Shown in pieces: positions 50,503 through 60,339 of a stretch of DNA of 64,000 nt (position 1 is the first letter of the stretch; each line of letters starts with the position of its first letter). A program made the position numbers and the translations under genes. Origin of the DNA: Pseudomonas putida (lineage in GTDB: Bacteria; Pseudomonadota; Gammaproteobacteria; Pseudomonadales; Pseudomonadaceae); assembly GCF_028682635.1 (NCBI RefSeq), contig NZ_JANHLK010000009.1, positions 166,782-230,781 of the forward strand, written 5' to 3'. The notes beneath the pieces were generated by a model. It made no database searches and was not told where the DNA came from. It worked only from the letters and a program-made list of their open reading frames with translations.

Positions 50503-53500
50503 ATGCAATGGATGTTCATGCTTGTGGGCCTGGTGCTCGGCTGGATACTCGACGAGTCGTTCAGCGATGCGTTGCTGGGCGCGCTGCTCGGGCTGGGTAT
50601 CGGCCAGGCCGTTCACATCGGCAGGCTGGGATCGCAGGCCAACGAGCAACGCCGTCTATTTGAGCAGGCGCAACTTGCACTGCAGGCGGTCGAGCAACGC
50701 TTGGCCATGCTGGAATCCACTGGGGTCAAGGCGCCTGAATCCAGCGCAGCCGTTCCAGCTCCCGACATTGTTGTCGCTCAAGCCCCCGCCGAAACCCCGG
50801 AGCTGATCTGGGAGCTGCCGCCTGACCTTGAACCGGTCGCGACAGCGCAGCCCTTCGACGCCTGGAAATCAGCGCCCGCCAAGCCCTCTGAACCCAACCT
50901 CATCGAGCGCGCCATCAACGCTACACGTGCGTGGCTGTTGGGCGGCAATACCGTGCTGCGGGTCGGTGTGCTGCTGTTGTTCCTCGGCCTGGCCTTCCTG
51001 CTGCGCTACGCCACCGAGGGCATGGTGGTGCCGATCGAGTTGCGCTACGCCGGTGTCGCGGCTGCTGCATTGGGCTTGCTCGGCCTCGGCTGGTGGCTGC
51101 GAACGCGTAACAGCGCTTACGCCCTGGTGCTGCAAGGAGCCGGCATCGCCGTGCTGTACCTGACGGTGTTTGCCGCCATGCGCCTGCATCCGTTGCTCGA
51201 TCCCTCGGCGGCGTTTGGCCTGCTGGTGGCGGTGACGGTGTTTTCGGCGATTCTCGCCATTACCCAGGATGCCCTGGGCCTGGCTGCCGCCGCGGCGCTG
51301 GGTGGATTCGCCGCGCCCCTGCTGGTGTCCACGGGTGCCGGTAGCCACGTCGCGCTGTTCAGCTATTTCGCCTTGCTCAACGCCGGCATCCTCGTCATCG
51401 CCTGGTTCAAGGCCTGGCGCTTGCTGAATGTCATCGGCTTCACCGGCACCTTCAGTATCGGGGTCGCCTGGGGCTTGCGCTCTTATACGCCAGAGTTGCT
51501 GTGGAGCACCGAGCCGTTCCTGATTCTGTTCTTCGTGATGTACCTGGCCATCGGCTTGTTGTTCACTCGGCGAAAACTGCTGCAAATGAGCGACGCGCCC
51601 GAGGCTGACGGCCGTGAAGCGCTGTTGCTCTGGTCTGCGCGCAAGGGTGACTACGTTGACGGCACGCTGCTGTTCGGTCCGCCGTTGGTGGGCTTCGGGC
51701 TGCAGTTCGCCCTGGTTCAGCATCTGGAATTCGCCGCCGCGTTCAGCGCCTTGGCCTTGGGCATGATCTATATGGGCCTGGCACGACTGCTGATGCCTGG
51801 TCGAGCGTTGCTGCTGGGGGAAACCTGTCTGGCCCTGGGCGTGATTTTCACCAGCCTGGCGATTCCGTTGGGGCTCGATGCGCGCTGGACCACAGCCGCG
51901 TGGGCGGTGGAAGGCGCGGGCATCTGCTGGCTCGGCCTGCGTCAGCAACGGCCAGTGGCCCGGGCCTTTGCCTTGCTGCTGCAACTGGGTGCGGCGCTGG
52001 CATTTCTAAGCGAGTTGGGTCGCGCAGAAACCAGTCTGATCAGCGGCGTGCCTTTGGGCGCGTTGTTGCTCGGCGGCGCGCTGCTGTTCAGTTTCTACCA
52101 GTTGCGCAAAGCGTCGCCCGAGCAAACGCAGGCGTGGGAGCGCAAGGGCTTGCCGGTGCTCGCCTGTCTCGGCCTGACGTTCCTGTATCTGCTGGCGCCG
52201 CTGTTCTTCTTCAGTCATGGCACGACGATCAGTTGGGCTTTGGCCGGATTGGTGACGTTGTGGGTCGGCCTGCGCCTGCCATCACGCACGTTCCTGTTCA
52301 CCGCGGTTGCCGTACAGCTGCTGGCAGGTGGGTTATTCCTGTTGGCCGGGCCACCCCTCAGTGATGAGCTGCGGCCGTTGGCCCATGGCGGATTCTGGGC
52401 GCCGCTGGTGTTGGGGCTGTCTGCGTTGGTCGGGGCCTGGCGATTACAGCTCGGTAACTCCACCAAGGCGCCAGATGGATTGAACGTGCAGCGTTTGTCC
52501 CAGGTCGGGCTAGCGTGGGGCGCGGGTTGGTGGGCGCTGGCGTGGCTCAGCGAAGTACTGCGCTTTGCACCCTTGCCGCTGCAAGCGACATTGCTGCTGG
52601 CTGTCGCGGCCACGAGTGTTGCGTTGTGGGCGGTGTTGGCATTGCGCCTGAAATGGCCGTCGCTCGGGCTGCTCTGCACCTTGCTGATGCCCGCTGCCGC
52701 GCTGGTGTTGCTGGCGGCCTGGCACTCGCGGTATCACCCGGCGGCCCATTTCGGTTGGCTGCTGTGGCCGACGGTGTTTGTGGTGCATTTCATTTCCCTG
52801 CGGCGCCTGGCGCCGATGCTGCCGGCGCTCGCGCTGGGTGCCGCGCATGTAGTCGGTTGCTGGTTGCTGATCGGTGTGCTGGCCCTGGAGTCGCGTTACG
52901 GCCTGCTGCTGTTGTCCGAGCAGTACAACGCCTGGCGCTGGTTGGGTTGGGCGATTCTGCCGGGCTTGTATCTGTTGTTGATGGCGTCCCCGCGTGCCTG
53001 GCCTTGGCCAGTATCGGCTTATCCGCGCGAGTACCGCGTGTATGCCGCTGCACCGTTGGCACTGTTGATGCTCGGCTGGTTCTGGCTAGCTAACAGCGTC
53101 AGTGACGGCACCGCCGAGCCGCTGCCTTACGTGCCACTGATCAACCCATTGGAGTTGGGTTTGTTGTTCGCGCTGTTCGGCGTTTATGTGTGGTCGCGTA
53201 GCGCCTTGACGCAACTGGCGATTCCCAAGGCCTACGCCGCATACGCCATGCAAGCGGTCACTGGCGTGTCCCTGTTCGCATTTTTCACCGCACTGGTGAT
53301 GCGCGCGGCGCACCATTGGGGCGGTGTGCCGTTCGAGCTCGACGCGCTGCTCGAGTCCATGTTGGTCCAGGCCGGCCTGTCCATCGTCTGGACCCTGATG
53401 GCGCTGGGTTTGATGATCGGCGGCCATTTGCGTCATCGCCGTGAAGTCTGGTTGATCGGTGCGGCACTGATCGGCGTGGTGGTGGCGAAACTGTTCTTTG

Positions 53501-53664
53501 TGGAATTGAGCAACCGTGGCGGGCTGGCGCGGATCGTGTCGTTTATCGGCGTTGGCGTGTTGCTGCTGGTGGTGGGCTATTTCGCCCCGTTGCCGCCCAG
53601 GCGCGTCGAAACCGTGGCGGACACCGAGAAACCGGCACCGCAAACCGAAGGAGTGTCGTCTTGA
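50503..53664 (+). CDS. Large DUF2339 membrane protein
   Basis: A 1053-residue inner-membrane protein with more than twenty hydrophobic stretches. A short coiled segment (ANEQRRLFEQAQLALQAVEQRLAML) follows the first two helices, and a periplasmic or cytosolic Pro-rich linker leads to the long membrane part. The DUF2339 family signatures such as TRAWLLGGNTVLRVGVLLLF are present. Family function is unknown. The start MQWMFML at 50503 has a GGGA site. The next gene overlaps it, and the pair is conserved, so they probably work together in the envelope. Confidence 0.88.
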   Translation: MQWMFMLVGLVLGWILDESFSDALLGALLGLGIGQAVHIGRLGSQANEQRRLFEQAQLALQAVEQRLAMLESTGVKAPESSAAVPAPDIVVAQAPAETPELIWELPPDLEPVATAQPFDAWKSAPAKPSEPNLIERAINATRAWLLGGNTVLRVGVLLLFLGLAFLLRYATEGMVVPIELRYAGVAAAALGLLGLGWWLRTRNSAYALVLQGAGIAVLYLTVFAAMRLHPLLDPSAAFGLLVAVTVFSAILAITQDALGLAAAAALGGFAAPLLVSTGAGSHVALFSYFALLNAGILVIAWFKAWRLLNVIGFTGTFSIGVAWGLRSYTPELLWSTEPFLILFFVMYLAIGLLFTRRKLLQMSDAPEADGREALLLWSARKGDYVDGTLLFGPPLVGFGLQFALVQHLEFAAAFSALALGMIYMGLARLLMPGRALLLGETCLALGVIFTSLAIPLGLDARWTTAAWAVEGAGICWLGLRQQRPVARAFALLLQLGAALAFLSELGRAETSLISGVPLGALLLGGALLFSFYQLRKASPEQTQAWERKGLPVLACLGLTFLYLLAPLFFFSHGTTISWALAGLVTLWVGLRLPSRTFLFTAVAVQLLAGGLFLLAGPPLSDELRPLAHGGFWAPLVLGLSALVGAWRLQLGNSTKAPDGLNVQRLSQVGLAWGAGWWALAWLSEVLRFAPLPLQATLLLAVAATSVALWAVLALRLKWPSLGLLCTLLMPAAALVLLAAWHSRYHPAAHFGWLLWPTVFVVHFISLRRLAPMLPALALGAAHVVGCWLLIGVLALESRYGLLLLSEQYNAWRWLGWAILPGLYLLLMASPRAWPWPVSAYPREYRVYAAAPLALLMLGWFWLANSVSDGTAEPLPYVPLINPLELGLLFALFGVYVWSRSALTQLAIPKAYAAYAMQAVTGVSLFAFFTALVMRAAHHWGGVPFELDALLESMLVQAGLSIVWTLMALGLMIGGHLRHRREVWLIGAALIGVVVAKLFFVELSNRGGLARIVSFIGVGVLLLVVGYFAPLPPRRVETVADTEKPAPQTEGVSS

Positions 53665-55022
53665 GTCAGAAGTTGAGCCTGGTCTGGCTGGGCGTCGTTG
53701 CAATGGGCGTGGTACTGACGGCTACTGCTCAGGAAACACCGGCGGACTTCGCCACGCAAGTGCCGTTGTCCGTGAGTGGTGAAGGTCCATGGTATCGCCT
53801 TGAGCTGCCCCTGGCCGTGCAACTGAGCGCTCGGCAGACCGACCTCAGTGATGTGCGCGTGTTCAACGCCGCTGGCGAACCGCAAGCCTATGCCCTGTCA
53901 CGGGCATCCGCGCAAGCTGACGACGACCCCATGCTGACCGACGTCAAATGGTTCCCGCTGTACGACTCGGCGGACGCCACCGGGCATGCCCCGAGCGTTA
54001 AGGTGCAATCGAGCGCCAATGGCACTTTGGTCCAGGTGCAGCCCTCCACTGAGCTGGAGGTGGGCGAAGAAGCTTTGCGTGGCTGGCTTCTGGATGCCAG
54101 CGCCATCAAGGCCCCGTTGCAGCAGCTGATTCTCGACTGGACCAGTGAGCGTGATGGCTTCCAGCGGTTCAGCATCGAAGCCAGCGACGATTTGCAGCAT
54201 TGGCAGTCGTGGGGCGAGGGGCAACTGGCGCGATTGACGTTTGCCGATGAGCGGGTCGAGCAGCATGAGGTCAGCCTCCCGGGGCAGTCGGCACGCTATC
54301 TGCGTTTACTGTGGGATATTCCGCAATCGGCGCCGATACTGACATCGGCGCAACTGCAAAGTGTGCGCAACTTGCCGCTGCCGTTGGTCTGGTCATACGC
54401 GTTGGCCGGCAGCAGCGTGAAAGCGGGCGAATACACCTGGCAACTGCCGAGGGTGCTGAACGTCGAGCGTTTGCAGATCGAACTGAGCCAACCCAACAGC
54501 CTGGCGCCGGTCATCCTTTCCGGGCGTCGCGACAGCACCTTGCCGTGGCAACCGTTGAGCAGTGGCCTGCTTTATCGCCTGAACCAGAGTGGCGAGGACG
54601 TGGTGCAAAACGAATTGCAGTTGCCGGGGCAGGCCGTGCAGCTGTTGAAACTGACGGTGGACGAGCGCGGCGGTGGCCTCGGCGCGCAGGCGCCAACGGT
54701 GAAGTTCGCCGTGCGCGCGACGCAATTGGTGTTTCTGGCGCGCGGACCTGGGCCCTATACGCTGGTGCTGGGCAATGCGACGGTGAAGGCGGCGAGTCTG
54801 CCGTTGTCGACGTTGATCCCCGATTACAGCCCGGCAAAGCTGGCGACGTTGGGCCGGGCGTCGGTGGATGGCGGGGTGTCGGTTACCCCTGTGTCTACAG
54901 GGCCGGTATCGACGGGCTCCGACTGGAAGAAATTCGGCCTGTGGGCGGTGCTGCTGCTCAGTGTTTTGTTTCTGGCGACGATGGCCTTCAGTCTGCTGCG
55001 CAAGCCGCCCGCCAATCCCTGA
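53661..55022 (+). CDS. DUF3999 exported protein with C-terminal anchor
   Basis: A 453-residue envelope protein of the DUF3999 family. The signal peptide (LSLVWLGVVAMGVVLTATAQ) and a C-terminal membrane helix (KFGLWAVLLLSVLFLATMAF) suggest a periplasmic domain tethered to the inner membrane. The start is TTG at 53661, preceded by GAAGGAG, and overlaps the DUF2339 stop codon by four bases, so translation is coupled. The periplasmic part has beta-rich repeats (SVSGEGPWYRLELPLAVQLSAR, QRFSIEASDDLQHW) like carbohydrate-binding or sandwich domains. Role unknown. Confidence 0.85.
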   Translation: MSQKLSLVWLGVVAMGVVLTATAQETPADFATQVPLSVSGEGPWYRLELPLAVQLSARQTDLSDVRVFNAAGEPQAYALSRASAQADDDPMLTDVKWFPLYDSADATGHAPSVKVQSSANGTLVQVQPSTELEVGEEALRGWLLDASAIKAPLQQLILDWTSERDGFQRFSIEASDDLQHWQSWGEGQLARLTFADERVEQHEVSLPGQSARYLRLLWDIPQSAPILTSAQLQSVRNLPLPLVWSYALAGSSVKAGEYTWQLPRVLNVERLQIELSQPNSLAPVILSGRRDSTLPWQPLSSGLLYRLNQSGEDVVQNELQLPGQAVQLLKLTVDERGGGLGAQAPTVKFAVRATQLVFLARGPGPYTLVLGNATVKAASLPLSTLIPDYSPAKLATLGRASVDGGVSVTPVSTGPVSTGSDWKKFGLWAVLLLSVLFLATMAFSLLRKPPANP

Positions 55023-55045
55023 GAATGGCTGGCGCTGCGCGCCAG

Positions 55046-55139
55046 TTCGCGAGCAAGCCCGCTCCCACACGGGATCTGCTTCATGACATGGATTATGTGT
55101 GCGCTACAGATCAAATGTGGGAGCGGGCTTGCTCGCGAA
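55046..55139. repeat. REPIN, family A (inverted orientation)
   Basis: TTCGCGAGCAAGCCCGCTCC and GGAGCGGGCTTGCTCGCGAA, about 50 bases apart, in the opposite arm order to the other family A elements. Between DUF3999 and fbp. Confidence 0.92.
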
Positions 55140-55329
55140 TGCGGTCTGCCAGCAGCCAAAAAATAGCGAAACCTGTGACCCATCAAAGGCTCACATTCAT
55201 CCCATTTCCTACTACGCTGAACCCCGCGCATGAACTCTCTTCGGTCGATCACGTCTGATAGGAGGAAATGCGCCCCGACTCGCGTTAAACTGCGCGGGTT
55301 TTTAGTCCCCCATTCCACCGGAGCCTTCC

Positions 55330-56340
55330 ATGTCCCGCGTTACCTTGAGTCGCTATTTGATTGAGCAGACCCGCAGCAACAACACTCCTGCCGATCTGCG
55401 CTTCCTGATCGAAGTGGTGGCGCGTGCCTGCAAGGAGATCAACCACGCCGTGTCCAAAGGCGCCCTGGGTGGCGTTCTGGGCAGCATGGGCACCGAAAAC
55501 GTCCAGGGCGAAGTGCAGAAGAAGCTCGACGTGATCTCCAACGAGATCCTGCTCGAAGCCAACGAATGGGGAGGTCACCTGGCCGGCATGGCGTCCGAAG
55601 AAATGGATAATGCCTACCAGATCCCGGGCAAATACCCGAAAGGCGCCTACCTGCTGGTATTCGACCCGCTGGACGGTTCGTCGAACATCGACATCAACGC
55701 CCCGGTCGGCACCATCTTCTCAGTACTGCGTTGCCCGAACGAATACCTGAGCCAGAACGAGCCCTTGAATGAAAAGGCTTTCCTGCAGCCAGGCACCCAG
55801 CAAGTGGCCGCCGGTTACGCGATCTACGGTCCACAGACCATGTTGATCCTGACCCTGGGCGACGGTGTGAAAGGTTTCACCCTGGACCGTGAAATGGGCA
55901 GTTTCGTCCTGACCCACGAGAACATCACCATTCCTGAAGCCACCCAGGAATTCGCCATCAACGCCTCCAACCAGCGTCACTGGGAAGCCCCGGTACAGCG
56001 CTATGTCGGCGAATTGCTGGCAGGCGATGAAGGCCCGCTGAAAAAGAACTACAACATGCGCTGGGTCGCCGCGATGGTTGCGGACGTGCACCGCATCCTG
56101 ACCCGTGGCGGTCTGTTCATGTACCCGCGCGACAGCCGCGAGCCCTCCAAGCCGGGCAAACTGCGCCTGATGTACGAGGCTAACCCGATGTCGTTCCTGG
56201 TGGAACAAGCGGGCGGCGCGTCCACCGACGGCCACCAGCGCATTCTCGACATCCAGCCTGAAGGCCTGCACCAGCGCGTAGCGGTGTTCCTCGGCTCGAA
56301 AGAAGAAGTCGCACGCGTGACGGCCTACCACAAGGAATAA
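55330..56340 (+). CDS. fbp: Fructose-1,6-bisphosphatase class 1
   Basis: Gluconeogenic phosphatase of 336 residues. The metal-binding core [23 protein letters not shown], the catalytic Glu region and [37 protein letters not shown] are diagnostic. The ATG follows CCGGAGCC. Downstream DUF924 gene begins 3 bases after its stop, so they form an operon. Confidence 0.97.
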   Translation: MSRVTLSRYLIEQTRSNNTPADLRFLIEVVARACKEINHAVSKGALGGVLGSMGTENVQGEVQKKLDVISNEILLEANEWGGHLAGMASEEMDNAYQIPGKYPKGAYLLVFDPLDGSSNIDINAPVGTIFSVLRCPNEYLSQNEPLNEKAFLQPGTQQVAAGYAIYGPQTMLILTLGDGVKGFTLDREMGSFVLTHENITIPEATQEFAINASNQRHWEAPVQRYVGELLAGDEGPLKKNYNMRWVAAMVADVHRILTRGGLFMYPRDSREPSKPGKLRLMYEANPMSFLVEQAGGASTDGHQRILDIQPEGLHQRVAVFLGSKEEVARVTAYHKE

Positions 56341-56343
56341 ACC

Positions 56344-56946
56344 ATGGACGCGCCCTGGCAGCCGTTGCTCGATTGGTGGTTCGGTACAGCCGAAACAGCC
56401 AGGGCAATCGCGGCTGACAAGGGCAAGTTGTGGTTCGGCAAGCGTGACAGCCAGGACCTCGAGGCGCGTGAGCGTTTCGGGGCCCAGGTCGAGCAGGCAC
56501 TGACCGGCGGATTGACCGAGTGGATGCAACGTCCCGAAGGTTGGCTGGCACTGGTGCTGTTGCTCGATCAACTCCCGCGCATGATCTTTCGCGACTCTCC
56601 CAAAGCCTTTTCCGGTGATCTGCGGGCCCAGAAACTGGTCGCCCAAGGCATTGCCGCGGATTTTGATCGGCAGTTAACACCCATTCAGCGAGTGTTCATC
56701 TACCTGGTGTTCGAGCACAGCGAGAACCTCGCGGTGCAGAACGAAGGCGTCTCGCGCTACATCGACCTGGTGGCGCAGCAGCCGGAGACTGATCGGGCCT
56801 TGTTTGCCGATTACCTGGATTTTGCCGAGCGGCATCAGAAGGTGATTGCGCAGTTTGGACGGTTTCCCCATCGCAATGCGGTGTTGGGGCGCGAGAGTAC
56901 GGCTGAGGAATTGGTGTTTCTTTCGAAACCCGGGTCGCGCTTCTAA
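56344..56946 (+). CDS. DUF924 protein
   Basis: A 200-residue cytosolic, helical protein of the DUF924 family (TPR-like fold by known structures). Typical blocks: LLDWWFGTAETARA, WLALVLLLDQLPRMIFRDSPKAFSGD, FIYLVFEHSENLAVQNEGV and QFGRFPHRNAVLGRESTAEELVFL. Its function is unknown. It is cotranscribed with fbp. Confidence 0.9.
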   Translation: MDAPWQPLLDWWFGTAETARAIAADKGKLWFGKRDSQDLEARERFGAQVEQALTGGLTEWMQRPEGWLALVLLLDQLPRMIFRDSPKAFSGDLRAQKLVAQGIAADFDRQLTPIQRVFIYLVFEHSENLAVQNEGVSRYIDLVAQQPETDRALFADYLDFAERHQKVIAQFGRFPHRNAVLGRESTAEELVFLSKPGSRF

Positions 56947-56953
56947 ACGCTGC

Positions 56954-57136
56954 CTACGGATTGTCTTGAAGCAGCCGCTTCATCAGTAATGCTGACAGAC
57001 TTTTTCGCCTATCGGCAATGATATGGACGAAGACTGTCTGTTCGCGAACCTCATAAATGACTCTTTTCATTCCTGAGAGGATCTGTCGATACTGGCTGAG
57101 ATTCAGCTTCTCGATTTCTTCCGGTATTGACTGTTG
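56954..57136 (-). pseudogene. Relic of a ParE/RelE-type toxin gene, 5' part missing
   Basis: About 60 codons on the minus strand encode a sequence that ends LSGMKRVIYEVREQTVFVHI-IADRRKSLSALLMKRLLQDNP and a stop. The pattern of a RVIYEV-type strand, a VFVHII strand and an RRK-LLMKRLL helix is the C-terminal half of ParE/RelE toxins. There is no start codon, and the frame runs straight into a REP element at 57137. The N-terminal half and the antitoxin gene are gone. Not seen as an ordinary gene because no ATG precedes it. Confidence 0.72.
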
Positions 57137-57214
57137 CCTTCGCTGGCAAGCCAGCTCCTACAGGGATCTTTGTCGCACCGCCGATCACTGTAGGAGCTGG
57201 CTTGCCAGCGAAGG
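57137..57214. repeat. REP inverted pair, family B, at the toxin relic
   Basis: CCTTCGCTGGCAAGCCAGCT and its complement, about 30 bases apart. It lies exactly at the broken end of the toxin gene and before the chemoreceptor stop. Confidence 0.93.
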
Positions 57215-57230
57215 GGCCGGAAATTGCGAC

Positions 57231-59123
57231 TTAGATCCTGAAACTACCCACCAACTGCTTTAACCGGGCCGCCTGCTGCTCAAGATCGGCACACGCGCGC
57301 AAGGTCGACTGCAGGTTTTCCACGCCTTCCTGGTTCAGCGTATTGATCTCGGTAATGTCGACGTTGATCGACTCCACCACGGCCGTCTGCTCTTCCGTCG
57401 CCGTCGCCACGGATTGGTTCATGCCATCGATCTCGCCGATGCGCTGGGTCACGCTGCCCAGGCGCTCGCCAGCCTGGTTGGCGATGCCGACGCTGTTTTC
57501 GCTCTGGCGCTGGCTGTCGGTCATGATGATGACCGCTTCCCGGGCGCCGACTTGCAGTTCCTCGATCATCTTCTGCACTTGCTGTGCCGAGTCCTGGGTG
57601 CGGTGGGCGAGGTTGCGCACTTCGTCGGCAACCACCGCAAATCCACGTCCGGCCTCACCGGCACGAGCGGCTTCGATCGCCGCATTGAGCGCCAGCAGGT
57701 TGGTCTGCTGGGAGATGCTGGTGATTACTTCCAGAATCTGCCCGATGTTGACGGTGTTGCTGTTGAGCGTCTCGATGTTGCCGCACGAGTCGCTGATCTT
57801 GGCCGACAGCTGGTGCATGGCCGAAATGGTTTTATCCACAACCTGCTGACCCTCTTCGGCCAACGCGCGCGCATCGCTCGAATGCTGCGAGGCGAGGGCG
57901 GCGTTCTGGGCGATTTCCTGGGCGGCGGCACCGAGCTCGTTGATCGCCGCAGCCACACTACTGGTGCGCGAGGCTTGCTGGTCGGAGTTGAACATCGACG
58001 AGTTGGAGGCGGCGACAACGCGCAGGGCCACTTCGTTGACCTGGCCCGTGGCCGAAGACACTTCGCTGATCGAGGTGTGGATGCGTTCGACGAAACGGTT
58101 GAACGACAGACCCAGTGCGCCGAATTCGTCATGGCCATGGATGGCCAGGCGTTTGGTCAGGTCGCCTTCGCCTTCGGCGATGTCGTGCATGGCACGGCCC
58201 ATGGTCAGCAGCGGCTGCATCAGGAAGCTGATCAGCATGCCCAGCAAGGTGATGATGATCAGCACTGCAATCACCATGGCGATGATCGCCGAGGTGCGGA
58301 ATTCGCTCAGCATCGAGAACGCGGTGTCCTGATCCAGCACCAGCGCTACGTACCAATCCGCCGATGGCACACCGTTGACGTGGGTGAAGGAGATGAACTG
58401 GCTTTTGCCGTCGATCTCGACTTCTTTCATGCCCGGGCTGACTTTCGGCGCACCGTTGGGGTAAGCATCGCTCAGGTTCTTGAGCACCCATTTGCTGTCC
58501 GGGTGAATCAGGATCTTGCCGTCGGCGCCCACGATGAAGGCATGGCCGTGGCCGCCGAAGTTCAGCGAGTTGATGATTGCACTGACGCTGGACAGGTCGA
58601 TGTCGGCGCCAGCAACGCCGATCATCTGGCCCTGGCGCTGGACCGGCGTTGCCACCGTGATCACCAGTTTGCCAGAGGAGGCGGCGATGTAGGGTTCAGT
58701 GACGATGGTCTGTTGCGCGGTGTTGGCCGCTTTGTACCAGCCGCGGGTGCGCGGGTCGTAGTCTGACGCGCGATTGCCCGCAGGGACGGAGAACATCACG
58801 CCGTCGGCGCCACCGAAGTAGCTCAGCTGGAAGTTGCCGGTGTAGGCGGGCAGGTCGATGACCCGTTTCAGGCTGGCGGGGGCATTGCCGTCGGCGCTGA
58901 CCTGCTGGGCCATTGATTGCAGCAACTGCATGCGGCTTTCCAGCCAGGTCTGGATGTTGCTGGTGGTCAGGCTGCCCAGTTCCTGCATCGAAGCTTCGGT
59001 GCTGCTACGCAAGGTCTGGCGCTGGCGATAGTCGTTGAACAGGATGAAACAAGCGAATGCGACGGCCACCACGAGGGCGGCAGCCAACAGGATCTTGTGG
59101 CTGAATTTCATGTTTCTGGTCAT
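57231..59123 (-). CDS. Methyl-accepting chemotaxis protein with dCache domain (PctA-like)
   Basis: Transmembrane chemoreceptor of 630 residues. A first helix ([20 protein letters not shown]), a periplasmic dCache_1 domain at about 45-275 with the [13 protein letters not shown] motif and [20 protein letters not shown] typical of amino-acid sensors, a second helix ([19 protein letters not shown]), HAMP and the signalling hairpin ([20 protein letters not shown]). The opening [15 protein letters not shown] aligns with PctA, PctB and PctC of PAO1, so the start at 59123 is preferred to 59174. An amino acid such as a broad L-amino-acid set is the likely ligand. Confidence 0.93.
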   Translation of the reverse strand: MTRNMKFSHKILLAAALVVAVAFACFILFNDYRQRQTLRSSTEASMQELGSLTTSNIQTWLESRMQLLQSMAQQVSADGNAPASLKRVIDLPAYTGNFQLSYFGGADGVMFSVPAGNRASDYDPRTRGWYKAANTAQQTIVTEPYIAASSGKLVITVATPVQRQGQMIGVAGADIDLSSVSAIINSLNFGGHGHAFIVGADGKILIHPDSKWVLKNLSDAYPNGAPKVSPGMKEVEIDGKSQFISFTHVNGVPSADWYVALVLDQDTAFSMLSEFRTSAIIAMVIAVLIIITLLGMLISFLMQPLLTMGRAMHDIAEGEGDLTKRLAIHGHDEFGALGLSFNRFVERIHTSISEVSSATGQVNEVALRVVAASNSSMFNSDQQASRTSSVAAAINELGAAAQEIAQNAALASQHSSDARALAEEGQQVVDKTISAMHQLSAKISDSCGNIETLNSNTVNIGQILEVITSISQQTNLLALNAAIEAARAGEAGRGFAVVADEVRNLAHRTQDSAQQVQKMIEELQVGAREAVIIMTDSQRQSENSVGIANQAGERLGSVTQRIGEIDGMNQSVATATEEQTAVVESINVDITEINTLNQEGVENLQSTLRACADLEQQAARLKQLVGSFRI

Positions 59124-59402
59124 GGGATGGGCTACCGCAGGAGATCGGGTCGACAAAAGGGGGGCAAAGGCCACGGACGTGGCTTTGCGTTGCTTGTATG
59201 TCGACTGAGCGGCGCCAAAGATTAGGCACTATGAGCAAAAAACGACGAAATACCCGACAGCCATACGAAGCGGCTGATAATTCGCGCAAAGGTAGACGAG
59301 TGGCCTGACAAATAGCCCGTCGGGCAGGGAACCAGATAGGGGTTTTCTCTTCTAAGGTTCAGCTTGGCAGTCATGCCAATCCCTTCGTCCGTGGAGTTTT
59401 AC

Positions 59403-59657
59403 ATGTCGCTGCGATCCATCGCCCTGCTGTCGTTTTGCGTGTTGCTGGCTGCGTGCAGCAAGGTCAATCAGGAAAACTACTCGAAGCTGTCGTCAGGAAT
59501 GGCCAAGGCCGAGGTTGAGTCCCTGTTGGGTAAACCCGCCGATTGCTCAGGCGCGCTCGGCATGTCCAGTTGCACATGGGGCGACAAGAATAGCTTTATC
59601 AGCGTGCAGTTCGCCGGTGACAAAGTGTTGATGTTTTCCGGCCAAGGCCTGAAGTAA
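59403..59657 (+). CDS. Small lipoprotein, BamE/SmpA-like fold
   Basis: An 84-residue lipoprotein with signal peptide and lipobox (SLRSIALLSFCVLLAACSK). The mature part NYSKLSSGMAKAEVESLLGKPADCS resembles the SmpA/OmlA (BamE-like) or DUF3862 motif of small outer-membrane lipoproteins, with two additional Cys that may form a disulfide. The start at 59403 has GGAG at nine bases. Function unknown; its short intergenic gap suggests cotranscription with the lipocalin. Confidence 0.85.
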   Translation: MSLRSIALLSFCVLLAACSKVNQENYSKLSSGMAKAEVESLLGKPADCSGALGMSSCTWGDKNSFISVQFAGDKVLMFSGQGLK

Positions 59658-59688
59658 ACCGGGGCCACGCGCCCACGGGAGAAAAACA

Positions 59689-60258
59689 ATGAAGCGGTTA
59701 TTGATCATGCTTTTTGCCGGCCTGGTGTTGGCCGGCTGTGCCAGTTCTGGCCAGGATCCGTTGGCGCCCAAGACCGTCAACAGTGTCAATCTCAAGCGCT
59801 ACCAGGGTACCTGGTACGAGCTGGCGCGAATGCCGATGTACTTCCAGCGCGATTGCGCGCAATCCGAAGCCCATTACACGCTCAAGCCTGACGGTAACGT
59901 CGCGGTGTTGAATCGCTGCCTGACGGCGCAGTGGCAATGGGAAGAGGTCAAGGGCACGGCGTACCCGCAAGTACCAGGCAAGAGCGACAAGTTGTGGGTC
60001 GAGTTCGATACCTGGTTTTCCAGGCTGATTCCGGGCGTGGCGAAGGGTCAATACTGGGTGTTGTACGTCAGCGATGACTACAAGACGGCCATCGTCGGCG
60101 ACCCGAGCCGTCGTTACCTGTGGCTGTTGTCGCGCACCCCGACCGTCAACGGCGTAGTGCGTGAAGAATTGCTGAGCAAGGCGCGTCAGCAGGGTTATGA
60201 CACCACGCGGCTGATCTGGCGGGCGTCGGATACGCAGATGGCGAAGACCTCGAACTAA
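59689..60258 (+). CDS. blc: Outer-membrane lipoprotein lipocalin
   Basis: A 189-residue lipoprotein of the bacterial lipocalin (Blc) group, which binds lipids or lysophospholipids at the outer membrane. The lipobox LAGCASSG and the lipocalin block RYQGTWYELARMPMYFQRDC with the GxW element are clear, as are YWVLYVSDDYKTAIVGDPSRRYLWLLSRTP. It follows the small lipoprotein by 31 bases. Symbol is by family. Confidence 0.93.
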   Translation: MKRLLIMLFAGLVLAGCASSGQDPLAPKTVNSVNLKRYQGTWYELARMPMYFQRDCAQSEAHYTLKPDGNVAVLNRCLTAQWQWEEVKGTAYPQVPGKSDKLWVEFDTWFSRLIPGVAKGQYWVLYVSDDYKTAIVGDPSRRYLWLLSRTPTVNGVVREELLSKARQQGYDTTRLIWRASDTQMAKTSN

Positions 60259-60335
60259 AAAGATCGCAGCCTGCGGCAGCTCCTACAGGGTAAACATCAA
60301 GCCCATGTAGGAGCTGCCGCAGGCTGCGATCTTTT
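60257..60335. repeat. REP-like inverted repeat, family C
   Basis: AAAAGATCGCAGCCTGCGGC and perfect complement, about 20 bases loop. Lies between the convergent lipocalin and hutF genes, overlapping the lipocalin stop codon region, and ends in TTTT on both strands. Confidence 0.93.
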
Positions 60336-60339
60336 GCTT

